DNA of 36,966 bases from Deltaproteobacteria bacterium HGW-Deltaproteobacteria-13 (lineage in GTDB: Bacteria; Desulfobacterota; Syntrophia; Syntrophales; Smithellaceae). The notes under the pieces are model-generated. The model saw nothing but the letters and a program-made list of their open reading frames with translations, had not been told where the DNA came from and did not search any database. Position numbers and translations under genes: made by a program. Positions within the stretch are counted from its first letter, which is position 1; each line of letters opens with the position of its first letter. The stretch covers positions 1-36,966 of the forward strand of contig PHBJ01000021.1 in assembly GCA_002840555.1 (NCBI GenBank). Direction: 5' to 3'. Positions 6,919 through 14,091 of the stretch are shown piece by piece.

Positions 6919-7092
6919 ATGGGAGAAAGTAAATGTTCCAACTGCAGCATGAAATCGCGTTATGATAAAAACCCGAATTCCATAATCAGCAAAATCTGGA
7001 AATGGCATTTAACCTGGTGTCCGGGATGGAAGTCGTATCTCAAGTCTCTGCCTGAGAATGAAAAAAATGAAATGATTAAAAAATACAGCTAA
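6919..7092 (+). CDS. Small CxxC protein (57 residues)
   Basis: A short gene with GGGAGG seven bases before the ATG. The 57-residue product begins MGESKCSNCSMKSRYD, has an aromatic centre (KIWKWHLTWCPGWKSYL) and ends with a charged helix. The CxxC pair at positions 6 and 9 and the WCPGWKSYLKSLP motif look like a conserved small-protein family, possibly a metal- or Fe-S-binding factor. It lies 22 bases before the methyltransferase-like gene and 140 bases after the small membrane protein. Codon use and the ribosome binding site support real translation; the function is unknown. Confidence 0.7.
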   Translation: MGESKCSNCSMKSRYDKNPNSIISKIWKWHLTWCPGWKSYLKSLPENEKNEMIKKYS

Positions 7093-7114
7093 AAGAAATA
7101 ACAGGTAACGTCCG

Positions 7115-7888
7115 ATGAGCGTTCTTATTAATACCTTCAATCGTGATTTAATCAGGAATCATACTAAAATTGTTATCATCATCTGGATTCTTAAGATACT
7201 TGGGCCGGTATCGGGAATCATGTTTACGCTCTTTCTTTTTTGGGGCTCCTTTACTCTGATTGATCTTGGCCTTAGCTCTGTAGATGGATTGCTGATAGAC
7301 ATCTTTTTATCGATGATGTTCTTCCTGCAACACAGTATAATGGTGCGCAGAGGATTCAAGCAATGGCTTGGGAAATACATGCCGGATATATATCATAGTG
7401 CGTTCTATGGAATAACCTCAGCCATTGCCTTACTGCTGGTCATGGCTTTCTGGCAGAAATCCGCCACTCTCGTAGCGAATGCCGACGGTATTATTTTCTG
7501 GATTCTTCGCGCTCTATTTTTTCTTTGTCTGGCTGGATTTTTCTGGGGGTCGAAAGCGCTTGGTTCATTCGACGCTCTTGGCGTCAAGCCGCTCATGCGT
7601 TATATCAGCAACAGGCAGAGTAAACCGCAGCAGATCGTGGCAAAGGGACCCTATCGATGGTCGCGTCATCCACTGTATCTGTTTGTGATCATTTTAATCT
7701 GGTCGTGTCCGGTGCTTACACTCGACAGGCTGATATTCAATATGATGTGGACGATATGGATTATTGTCGGTACATTTCTGGAGGATCGGGATCTTCACCG
7801 TGAATTCGGAAGCCAATACCGTGAATACAGCTCCAGGGTGCCGATGCTGATTCCTTATCGGATTCCTAAAAATAAGTCTGTTCGATAA
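7115..7888 (+). CDS. Isoprenylcysteine carboxyl methyltransferase-like membrane enzyme
   Basis: A 257-residue inner-membrane protein with about five or six hydrophobic segments. The C-terminal half has the ICMT/PEMT signature GPYRWSRHPLYLFV (about 178-191), followed by a membrane helix pair and EDRDLHREFGSQYREYSSRVP, the usual SAM-binding end of the family. Bacterial members methylate lipids or small isoprenoid or sulfur compounds; the substrate cannot be deduced here. It ends the ArsR-controlled operon after the Cys-rich, small-membrane and CxxC genes. Given that context, thiol or metal(loid) methylation is conceivable but speculative. Confidence 0.8.
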   Translation: MSVLINTFNRDLIRNHTKIVIIIWILKILGPVSGIMFTLFLFWGSFTLIDLGLSSVDGLLIDIFLSMMFFLQHSIMVRRGFKQWLGKYMPDIYHSAFYGITSAIALLLVMAFWQKSATLVANADGIIFWILRALFFLCLAGFFWGSKALGSFDALGVKPLMRYISNRQSKPQQIVAKGPYRWSRHPLYLFVIILIWSCPVLTLDRLIFNMMWTIWIIVGTFLEDRDLHREFGSQYREYSSRVPMLIPYRIPKNKSVR

Positions 7889-7923
7889 AAAATGATGCGA
7901 TTGATAGAAACCAGAGACAGCAC

Positions 7924-7959
7924 CCTATTTCTTTCCTTAGAGATCTTTAGGTTAGAACA
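7924..7959. repeat. Dispersed repeat copy B1
   Basis: A 36-base segment ending in TTTAGGTTAGAACA matches 10814-10849 at 33 of 36 positions in the same orientation. With copy B2 it flanks the ECH-TetR-DUF6125-thioesterase block. The rest of 7889-8118 is non-coding; I see only the strong AAAGGAGG site for the next gene. Confidence 0.7.
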
Positions 7960-8118
7960 TCGAAAAGGACGAGGCTTCGGAAATATTAAAGTACCTTATC
8001 AAAGCACTACGCGTGTGGTATAATTATTTAAAAGCTACTCACTCATTCCACCAAAGCTTCGAACGTCGCAAAGCCCGTTCTCAGCGGGTGTCATTAACTT
8101 TGAAAAAGGAGGTCAAAT

Positions 8119-8865
8119 ATGCCGATCAAAATGGAAACCAGAAACGGGGTGATGATCCTGGCGATGGACAACAGCCCGGAAAACGCCTTTAACATGGAAA
8201 TGATTCAACAGTTTAACGCGGTTTTGGACAAAGTCGAAGCTGACGATGCGGTTCGCGCCGTGGTGGTGACCGGGGCCGGAGGCCAATTCTTTTCATCCGG
8301 CATGGACCTTCAATACGTTATGAAACTGGACGCGGACGCCATGAAGGAATTTTTCAAGAAACTTTTCACCTTTTTCCACCGGGCCTTTGTGTTTCCCAAA
8401 CCCATGGTGGCCGCCATCAACGGCCATGTGGTAGCCAGCGCCCTGGCCTTCTCCATGTGCCTGGATTACCGGGTTATGCAGAAGGAAAAGGCGGTGTGCA
8501 CCTTTCCGGAAATCGATGTTTCCATTATCCCGCCCACCGGATGCCTGGCCATGGTGAAATACGTAATCGGTGAGCGCATGACCGACTTGGCTTTTTTGTC
8601 CGGCCGCAAGTTCGATGGATCCGCGGCCCTGGCCGTGGGCATGGTGGATGAACTCGCCGAAAGCAAATCGGTCATCGACCGGGCCGTGGCAGTCGCGACG
8701 GAGTTGGGCGCCAAAAAACCCCGCCTCTTTGCCGACTACAAACGGCGTTTCCGCGGCGAAACGGCAGACTGCATGCTGGCCGAAGACATACGCTATATCG
8801 AAGAAGAGCTTGACGTGACCATGTTTCAGAACTGCGACCTTTCTTGCCTGAAGTCTCTGCCATAA
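8119..8865 (+). CDS. Enoyl-CoA hydratase/isomerase family protein
   Basis: A 248-residue crotonase-fold protein. The oxyanion-hole motif GAGGQFFSSGMDL lies at about 53-65 and the second conserved segment AAINGHVVASALAFSMCLDYRVM at about 98-120, followed by the FPEIDVSIIPPTG segment. The catalytic Glu usual at the second position is not clear, so hydratase, isomerase or another crotonase activity is possible. It acts on acyl-CoA thioesters in the cytoplasm. Third codon positions are strikingly rich in C and G compared with its neighbours, suggesting recent acquisition. It has a strong AAAGGAGG site and stands as the first gene inside the B1-B2 repeat pair. Confidence 0.88.
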   Translation: MPIKMETRNGVMILAMDNSPENAFNMEMIQQFNAVLDKVEADDAVRAVVVTGAGGQFFSSGMDLQYVMKLDADAMKEFFKKLFTFFHRAFVFPKPMVAAINGHVVASALAFSMCLDYRVMQKEKAVCTFPEIDVSIIPPTGCLAMVKYVIGERMTDLAFLSGRKFDGSAALAVGMVDELAESKSVIDRAVAVATELGAKKPRLFADYKRRFRGETADCMLAEDIRYIEEELDVTMFQNCDLSCLKSLP

Positions 8866-8986
8866 TCCGAACCGGCCGTCGTGGCCCTGGCGGGTCTCAC
8901 TGACTTTAAGATTGTGTTGTAGTGTCTTTGCGAGGGAGAGTAACAAAATCAGGTTTTATAACGTGAAAGGGTCCGGAGAATTACCC

Positions 8987-9016
8987 TTGACATAATAGAA
9001 TATCTATTCCAATACT
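8987..9016 (+). promoter_or_regulatory. TetR-1 promoter and operator (leaderless start)
   Basis: TTGACA at 8987-8992 and AATACT at 9011-9016 are 18 bases apart, placing transcription start on the ATG at 9022; no ribosome binding site exists. Between them is the operator TAGAAT-ATCT-ATTCCA (8996-9011), which matches the site before the next gene. Confidence 0.65.
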
Positions 9017-9021
9017 CTTCC

Positions 9022-9600
9022 ATGGGACGCAAAGCCTATTTTAACAACGAAGAATTCATCAATTCGGCAATAAAGATAATCGCGGAGGAGGGACTCGGCG
9101 CTTTAACTATCGCGGGTCTGTCCACGCGGGTTACCGCCCCGGTGGGGTCGGTTTATCATCGCTTCCCCTCGCGCGACGCGCTTATTGCCGAACTGTGGCT
9201 GAATATCATCGAATCGTTTCAGGGCGAGTGGCTGAAAATCCTCCAGACGGACGGGCTCAAAGCAATGCTTTTCTGCATGGAGTGGGTCCGCAATCATCCG
9301 AACGAAGCCCGTGTAATGCTTTTGTACAGAATCGACGATCTCACGTCCGGCGAATGGCCGGAGAATTTGAAGAAACGCGCCCAAAAATTATCCGGTGAAT
9401 TGCAGGAAGGCGTAGCCGCTTTTACAAAAAAGCAGTTCGGCCGTGCCACCAAAGAGAACATTGACCGGACGTTTTATGCCATCCATGACGCTCCTATGGG
9501 AATCCTGCGGCGTTATCTGCAGAACAATCAGATGCCGCCCCGGTATGTTGCCGATTTCATCCTGGAAACGTATGAAGCCGTGATGAAAAAAACAAAATAA
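9022..9600 (+). CDS. TetR-family regulator 1
   Basis: A 192-residue TetR/AcrR protein. The N-terminal helix-turn-helix spans about 22-48 (ALTIAGLSTRVTAPVGSVYHRFPSRDALIAEL), with the typical GSVYHRFPSRDAL signature; the remainder is the helical ligand-binding and dimerisation domain. It shares operator TAGAAT-N4-ATTC with the gene at 9772, so it probably represses itself and the DUF6125-like/thioesterase pair. The transcript appears leaderless. Flanking genes handle acyl-CoA, so an acyl-CoA or fatty-acid ligand is a reasonable inference. Confidence 0.9.
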   Translation: MGRKAYFNNEEFINSAIKIIAEEGLGALTIAGLSTRVTAPVGSVYHRFPSRDALIAELWLNIIESFQGEWLKILQTDGLKAMLFCMEWVRNHPNEARVMLLYRIDDLTSGEWPENLKKRAQKLSGELQEGVAAFTKKQFGRATKENIDRTFYAIHDAPMGILRRYLQNNQMPPRYVADFILETYEAVMKKTK

Positions 9601-9671
9601 TATCTTTTCTGAAACTCTTTTATTTGATTTTTCGCCCTAACAATCTCCGTGTAAAGATCATAAAAATATCC

Positions 9672-9717
9672 TTGACTTGTTTTATAATAGAATCTATATT
9701 CTAATATAACAATTCTA
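9672..9717 (+). promoter_or_regulatory. Promoter and TetR-1 operator for DUF6125-like/thioesterase genes
   Basis: TTGACT (9672-9677), 17-base spacer and TATATT (9695-9700) form the promoter. A perfect inverted repeat TAGAAT-CTAT-ATTCTA (9688-9703) overlaps the -10, and a further half-site ATTCTA lies at 9712-9717. The same dyad with identical N4 spacing lies in the TetR-1 promoter. Confidence 0.75.
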
Positions 9718-9771
9718 ATATAAACTTCAGGGATACACAGCTTAATGATTAATTCCAAAAAGGAGGATGCC

Positions 9772-10293
9772 ATGGATCTGATGAATACGCTTGATAAAAA
9801 GGAAATCAGGGAATTCTTTTCCAAGGGCTGGATGACGCATGACGCAATGTGGCTGGTCGGCGCGATGCAGGAAACCGGCGTGGAAAAGGCAAACAAAATA
9901 AACAAAAACGCTGTCAAGGCAATGGCTGCCATCGAAATTAAAAGGATCATGAGGCTGATGGGCAAACCCAAAAACGCGGTGATCACTACATTTGAAGAAC
10001 TCAAAGAGATAATAGACACGACATATAAGCTGATACAGCCTGAATTCATGAAGCTGTATTACGGTTTTCCGGAAAAAAATGTGTTCAGGGGCGGGTTTCA
10101 CGAATGCTTCGCCCATCAGGGTGTTTCTCAGGCCGGGCTGATTGATGTTTATCAATGCGGTATTGTCATGAGGGTGCAGGGATGGCTTGATGCTCTTGGC
10201 GTGAAATATGAAACGACGCCCGCCGCTTTTGACGGATGCCAGATGCACAAAACCGGAAAGTGCGAGATCGAGTTCAGATTTAATCTTGATTAG
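9772..10293 (+). CDS. DUF6125-like protein
   Basis: A 173-residue cytoplasmic protein. It starts MDLMNTLDKKEIREFFSKGW and contains HDAMWLVGAMQETG near 22-35. A Cys/His-containing C-terminal part includes GGFHECFAHQGVSQ (about 107-120), YQCGIVMRVQGWLDALG and CQMHKTGKCEIEF at the end. This order fits the uncharacterised DUF6125 group, often found beside TetR regulators and acyl-CoA or aromatic-degradation genes; my family assignment is from memory of the pattern. I chose the ATG at 9772 because AAAAAGGAGG lies before it rather than the in-frame ATG at 9745. The clustered Cys and His suggest a ligand or heme/metal-binding fold. It is co-transcribed with the thioesterase. Confidence 0.6.
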   Translation: MDLMNTLDKKEIREFFSKGWMTHDAMWLVGAMQETGVEKANKINKNAVKAMAAIEIKRIMRLMGKPKNAVITTFEELKEIIDTTYKLIQPEFMKLYYGFPEKNVFRGGFHECFAHQGVSQAGLIDVYQCGIVMRVQGWLDALGVKYETTPAAFDGCQMHKTGKCEIEFRFNLD

Positions 10294-10332
10294 ACCCAAC
10301 GGAAGTAGAAATCATAATTAAAGGAGGCTCAT

Positions 10333-10752
10333 ATGTCACAGGGAAGAACGCTTAATGTTGATATGCCGATCACGGTAAAAACTTACGATATAGATTTTAT
10401 GGGTATCGTCAGCAACATTTCCTATATCCGCTGGATGGAGGACTTAAGGCTCAAATTCCTTGAAGTCCATTATTCGCTGCAGAAACTCATGGCGGACATG
10501 ATTGTACCTATACTCAATCATACACAGATAGATTACAAAAAGCCGATAAGAATACACGATGAGGTTATCGGGAGCATTTGGATGGAAAAATACGATTCCT
10601 CCGGCTGGGTCGCCAATATGGAATTTATTGTAAACGGCAAGACTGCCGCCGCAGGCGCCCAGGGCGGGGTATTTATCAATATCGCGACGATGAAGCGTTC
10701 TGATCCGCCGGAAGGCATAAAAAAGAAATACGAAGATGCGCTGCAATGCTAA
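10333..10752 (+). CDS. Hotdog-fold acyl-CoA thioesterase (YbgC-like)
   Basis: A 139-residue single-domain hotdog protein of the 4-hydroxybenzoyl-CoA thioesterase group. The signature YDIDFMGIVSNISYIRWMEDLRLKFLE (about 19-45) has the D-x-x-G-I-V-x-N pattern of YbgC-like enzymes, with Asp as likely catalytic residue. The acyl chain specificity is unknown. It follows the DUF6125-like gene by 39 bases with AAAGGAGG before its ATG, so the two are one transcript controlled by TetR-1. It would release free acids from acyl-CoA, perhaps to relieve CoA trapping. Confidence 0.85.
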   Translation: MSQGRTLNVDMPITVKTYDIDFMGIVSNISYIRWMEDLRLKFLEVHYSLQKLMADMIVPILNHTQIDYKKPIRIHDEVIGSIWMEKYDSSGWVANMEFIVNGKTAAAGAQGGVFINIATMKRSDPPEGIKKKYEDALQC

Positions 10753-10813
10753 CAGGAAAGTGGAAGAGATAATTTACAACTGATTTATTACAATGAATTA
10801 ATAGGGACCGCGA

Positions 10814-10849
10814 CCTATTTCTTACCATAGAGATATTTAGGTTAGAACA
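10814..10849. repeat. Dispersed repeat copy B2
   Basis: The second copy of repeat B (see 7924-7959), direct orientation, 33/36 identical. It lies about 60 bases after the thioesterase stop. The B1-B2 pair brackets roughly 2.9 kb of acyl-CoA genes. Confidence 0.7.
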
Positions 10850-10863
10850 CCCCCTACAGCAAA

Positions 10864-10892
10864 CTGGATTCCCGCCTTCGCGGGAATGACAG
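10864..10892. repeat. REP-like palindrome
   Basis: CTGGATTCCCGCCTTCGCGGGAATGACAG folds around a CCCGC/GCGGG stem. The unit belongs to a palindrome family widely seen between bacterial genes and shares its ends with 3958-3989. A partial copy (GCGGGAATGACAG) lies at 14003-14015. Confidence 0.65.
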
Positions 10893-10905
10893 TGGTAGAA
10901 CAAAA

Positions 10906-10930
10906 AAATGCCCCTGTTCAGGGGTATTTC
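10906..10930. terminator. Bidirectional terminator (copy of the one at 14031-14057)
   Basis: AAATGCCCC-TGTTCA-GGGGTATTT with an A run before and CTTTTT after acts as terminator for the thioesterase transcript and, reversed, for leftward transcripts. One G-T pair replaces the G-C pair of the 14031 copy, and it belongs to the duplicated fdhA 3' end. Confidence 0.75.
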
Positions 10931-10959
10931 TTTTTATTCTTTGATTGTTCTATTCGAAA

Positions 10960-11015
10960 TTAGGCGGCTTCCACTTTTACCGCGCAAACCTAACATTCTG
11001 CTGTCAATATCCCCT
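10960..11015 (-). pseudogene. Remnant of a formate dehydrogenase alpha 3' end
   Basis: Read leftward, bases 10989-10960 encode VCAVKVEAA and then TAA, identical to the last nine residues of the formate dehydrogenase at 14092. Upstream in the same frame come TAEC and a TAG stop at the place of Lys in VKVC, so it cannot be translated as the real enzyme. The downstream terminator hairpin (10906-10930) is also shared. I read it as the leftover tail of a second fdhA copy or an ectopic duplication. The remainder of 10753-11131 is non-coding. Confidence 0.8.
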
Positions 11016-11131
11016 TGACACATCAGACTGCGTTTTCTATACTCCACACACAAAAAATACAAATTATGAAAGCATTCAGAGTAATTACCACGGCTGAAAA
11101 AAGTTGAAAATAGAGGTCGTTCCCAAAGCGA

Positions 11132-11752
11132 ATGAAAAATAATAAGACTCTCTCGGAACTGAAAGCAAGCGAGAAGAACGCCCGGCGCGATATCATCATC
11201 GACGCAGCGGAGAAGGAATTCGCGACAAAGTCTTTTAACCGCGTCAACATGCGGGACATCGCCCGCAGGGCGGGCATTTCACCGGCCCTCATTTACCGCC
11301 ATTTCCCGGATCAACGATCCCTGTTTGCCGAAACTTATGTAAGGGGTATCAGTGGGATTCTGGACAGGATACGCAAAAGAATTGACGATTCCAGGGATGG
11401 CGCATTCGGGGAAGTGATCGACGATTTCATCGTTTTCTTCACGCGCAACGATCATTATTACCGGACGATGATGAATTTTTTCCTCGAGGGTCCGGTCGAA
11501 CGCGGGCTCTTCGATAAGCTCAACAGCATGGAACGTAAACTGCTTGGGCACTTCGATGCCATGTTTACAAAGATGAAGATAGAGGGCGACATCCGCTTTC
11601 ATTCGCATACGTTGTTTGCCGCGCTCATCGGAATCGTAACGACATTCAGAAGTCATCCGGATAAAAGCGATAGAGAAATTCTCAAACATCGAAGAAGAAT
11701 TGCGGCAAATCTGACTAAAGTTTACACATCATATTCCTCGCATAATAAATAA
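11132..11752 (+). CDS. TetR-family regulator 2
   Basis: A 206-residue TetR/AcrR regulator. The helix-turn-helix is at about 32-62 (KSFNRVNMRDIARRAGISPALIYRHFPDQRSLFAE), with the YRHFPDQRSLF signature; residues 75-200 form the helical effector domain. It is followed by the two-subunit NDP-forming acyl-CoA synthetase genes after 156 bases. The dyad at 11870-11884 in that gap is its probable operator. The ribosome binding site is weak (AGAGGT, some 12 bases before the ATG). The ligand may be a substrate or acyl-CoA product of the synthetase (inference). Confidence 0.88.
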   Translation: MKNNKTLSELKASEKNARRDIIIDAAEKEFATKSFNRVNMRDIARRAGISPALIYRHFPDQRSLFAETYVRGISGILDRIRKRIDDSRDGAFGEVIDDFIVFFTRNDHYYRTMMNFFLEGPVERGLFDKLNSMERKLLGHFDAMFTKMKIEGDIRFHSHTLFAALIGIVTTFRSHPDKSDREILKHRRRIAANLTKVYTSYSSHNK

Positions 11753-11843
11753 TAACCAACCGGTAGTATCCCGTTTTTCAGAGAAACTACAATATCCAAC
11801 TGTTCAGATTTATTAGAACTTAAAAATTTTTGCATAAAAATGT

Positions 11844-11884
11844 TTGACTTATAAACACTGTTCTTATAAGTAAACAGCGTTTAC
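11844..11884 (+). promoter_or_regulatory. Promoter and dyad upstream of acyl-CoA synthetase genes
   Basis: TTGACT (11844-11849) is followed by TATAAG at 11865-11870, a short 15-base spacing. Immediately after is the perfect inverted repeat GTAAAC-AGC-GTTTAC (11870-11884), with a related TAAACACTGTTCTTA segment overlapping the spacer. TetR-2 is the likely binder. Confidence 0.5.
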
Positions 11885-11908
11885 ATATTAAAGATTCGGT
11901 GGTTCGTC

Positions 11909-13297
11909 ATGAATGTCAAAACACAAAATATCCAGCTGGAAAAATTTTTCAATCCCGATTCCGTCGCCGTGATCGGCGCGTCTAACACACCGTTCAATCT
12001 CGGCGCGACCATATGCAATGCTCTAAAACATTATTTGGAATTTCCTGGGCCGGTCGTCGCGATCAATAGAAAGGCTGAGGAGGTGAGCGATTACCCCGGA
12101 TATTCCTCCGTAAAGGATGTTCCACATGACATAGACCTTGCCGTCATTATCACGCCGGCTTCGGTTGTGCCCGCGTTTGTAAAACAATGCGGAGAAAAAG
12201 GCATTCGCAATATTGTTATTGAAAGTGCCGGATTTTCCGAGCAGGGCGCTGAGGGGAAGAAACTGCAGATGGAGATAAACGATTATGCGAAGCAATATGG
12301 AATTCGCTTTTTGGGTCCGAATTGCCTCGGCGTCATGAACAATGTTTCCCGCTTCTGCTGTTTTTACGGCGCGTACGACGGAATGGTAAATGCTTTTAAT
12401 AAAGCGGGCGGCGTGTCGTATGTCATACAAAGCGGCGGTGTCGGCGTGGTGATCTTCGAGTCGCTGATGGACGACATGCAGGGAATCAACAAGATGGTGA
12501 GCATCGGCAATAAAACCGACGTGGATGAGGCGGATCTGCTGGACTATTTCAATAGCGATAACACGCAGGTCATCTCAATGTATTTGGAAAACGTCGCCAA
12601 CGGAATTAAACTGATGAATGTCGCGCGTCGGGTTAGAAAACCGATCATGATCTTCAAATCGGGCAGAACGGAGGCGGGCACTGCCGCCGCGCTATCGCAC
12701 ACCGCCGGTATGGCCAACAACGACGTTGTTTTCGACAGCATGTGCCGCCAGGCAGGCATTATCAGGCTCAAATCAATCAGCGAACTGTATTCCCTGCCGA
12801 AGATGCTTACCGAAATGCCCCTGCTCAGAGGAAACAGGATTGCGGCGTTTACCAATTCCGGCGCTTTTGGCAGTATATCGGCGGACATAATGACAGAAGC
12901 GGGATTGACCATTCCGCGTTTCTCACCGGAGACAAGGGAGAAACTTTCAAAGATAAAAGGTGTGTTCAACATCAACAACCCCGTAGACATCGGCCCCGCG
13001 CTGCCGCAGGTATATCTGGATCTCATCGACATTATTCTGGCGGCTCCGGAGATAGACGGGCTTCTTCTGATGTCGAGTATCTGGCGCGATTTCATCATCG
13101 ATGTCATCAAGGAAGTTATGAAAATGTGCAAGCACTACGATAAACCCGCCGCTATATACACGCCAAATTCTATCAGCCGGATTATCTCGGTGCGTAAGCA
13201 GTTCAATATTCCCATTTTTGATTCCCTGGAAGAAGCGGTACGGGCGCTCGTTGTGTCCTATGAGCAGTTCAGGTATCTGCGTAAAAAGGAGCGATAG
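11909..13297 (+). CDS. NDP-forming acyl-CoA synthetase, alpha subunit
   Basis: A 462-residue CoA-binding and succinyl-CoA-ligase-like subunit. The N-terminal CoA-binding Rossmann domain starts FFNPDSVAVIGASNTPFN (about 13-30), followed by LGPNCLGVMN at 135-144, and the phosphohistidine loop ALSHTAGMA places the active His at 264. The enzyme converts acyl-CoA, ADP and phosphate to acid, CoA and ATP, or the reverse, in the cytoplasm. In this split form the ATP-grasp part is a separate protein encoded immediately downstream. Acetate- or aryl/branched-acid specificity cannot be told apart. It is likely controlled by TetR-2. Confidence 0.9.
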   Translation: MNVKTQNIQLEKFFNPDSVAVIGASNTPFNLGATICNALKHYLEFPGPVVAINRKAEEVSDYPGYSSVKDVPHDIDLAVIITPASVVPAFVKQCGEKGIRNIVIESAGFSEQGAEGKKLQMEINDYAKQYGIRFLGPNCLGVMNNVSRFCCFYGAYDGMVNAFNKAGGVSYVIQSGGVGVVIFESLMDDMQGINKMVSIGNKTDVDEADLLDYFNSDNTQVISMYLENVANGIKLMNVARRVRKPIMIFKSGRTEAGTAAALSHTAGMANNDVVFDSMCRQAGIIRLKSISELYSLPKMLTEMPLLRGNRIAAFTNSGAFGSISADIMTEAGLTIPRFSPETREKLSKIKGVFNINNPVDIGPALPQVYLDLIDIILAAPEIDGLLLMSSIWRDFIIDVIKEVMKMCKHYDKPAAIYTPNSISRIISVRKQFNIPIFDSLEEAVRALVVSYEQFRYLRKKER

Positions 13298-13298
13298 A

Positions 13299-13970
13299 AT
13301 GGATCAGATCTTAAGGAAAGCAATCGAACGGGGCCAAAAGAGCCTCTCCGAATATGAATCCAAGGCGGTCATCGAATCAGCCGGAGTCTCCATCACACGC
13401 GAAAAGCTGGCACGTTCTCGTGAACAGGCCGTGACATTCGCCGAAGAGATCGGCTACCCGGTGGCTTTGAAAGGTTGCTCCGGCGCGTTGGCGCATAAGA
13501 CAGAGGCGGGTGTTGTCAAACTGAATCTCACCGACGCAGAAGCGGTGCGTGAGGCCTATGACGAGATCACCGGCAGGGTTTCGAAAATGGACGGTGTACT
13601 GGTCCAGGAAATGATCAAGGGAAACCGGGAGTTCGTCATCGGGCTTACCCGCGACCCGCAATTCGGTCCGTGCGTGATGTTCGGGATCGGCGGCATCTTC
13701 ACCGAAGTGATGAAAGACGTGAGCTTCCGCATCGCGCCCTTCACCGAATCGGATGCCGAAGAGATGATCGAAGAAATAAAAATGAAAAAACTGCTGGGCG
13801 AGTTTCGCGGCAGTCCCGCCGTTGACCGAGAAGCGCTTGTCCGCGCCCTGGTGGGTATCGGCGAACTGGCTCTCCGGCATAGCGAAATTGCGGAGATTGA
13901 TATCAATCCACTGATTATAGCAGGCAATAAACCGGTCGCTGCGGATGCGCTCGTCATCCTGACCGGATAG
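13299..13970 (+). CDS. NDP-forming acyl-CoA synthetase, beta (ATP-grasp) subunit
   Basis: A 223-residue ATP-grasp protein. LRKAIERGQKSLSEYESKAVIESAGV opens the domain, followed by YPVALKGCSGALAHKTEAGVVKLNL (about 48-72), GVLVQEMIKGNREFVIGLTRDPQFGPCVMFGIGG (about 92-126) and EIAEIDINPLI near the end, the usual ATP-grasp order. It provides the nucleotide-binding and phosphate-transfer half of the ADP-forming synthetase. The ATG at 13299 lies one base after the alpha stop and has GGAG upstream, so the two are translationally coupled. Confidence 0.9.
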   Translation: MDQILRKAIERGQKSLSEYESKAVIESAGVSITREKLARSREQAVTFAEEIGYPVALKGCSGALAHKTEAGVVKLNLTDAEAVREAYDEITGRVSKMDGVLVQEMIKGNREFVIGLTRDPQFGPCVMFGIGGIFTEVMKDVSFRIAPFTESDAEEMIEEIKMKKLLGEFRGSPAVDREALVRALVGIGELALRHSEIAEIDINPLIIAGNKPVAADALVILTG

Positions 13971-14030
13971 ATTGTGATGCAGAAATTATGACGCAGTTTC
14001 TGTGCGGGAATGACAGCGCTAGAACAAAAA

Positions 14031-14057
14031 GAAATGCCCCTGTTCAAGGGGCATTTC
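14031..14057. terminator. Bidirectional terminator between ACS-beta and fdhA
   Basis: A 10-bp perfect stem GAAATGCCCC/GGGGCATTTC with a 7-base loop sits between an A run and a T run and serves both convergent transcripts. A near copy lies at 10906-10930. Confidence 0.85.
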
Positions 14058-14091
14058 TTTTTTATTTTTGTTTTGATTATTTTATGAACGG

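Noticed and set aside
8293-8946. A long antisense ORF across the enoyl-CoA hydratase
   Set aside because: It is a shadow caused by the GC-rich codon bias of the real gene; no domain or ribosome binding site.
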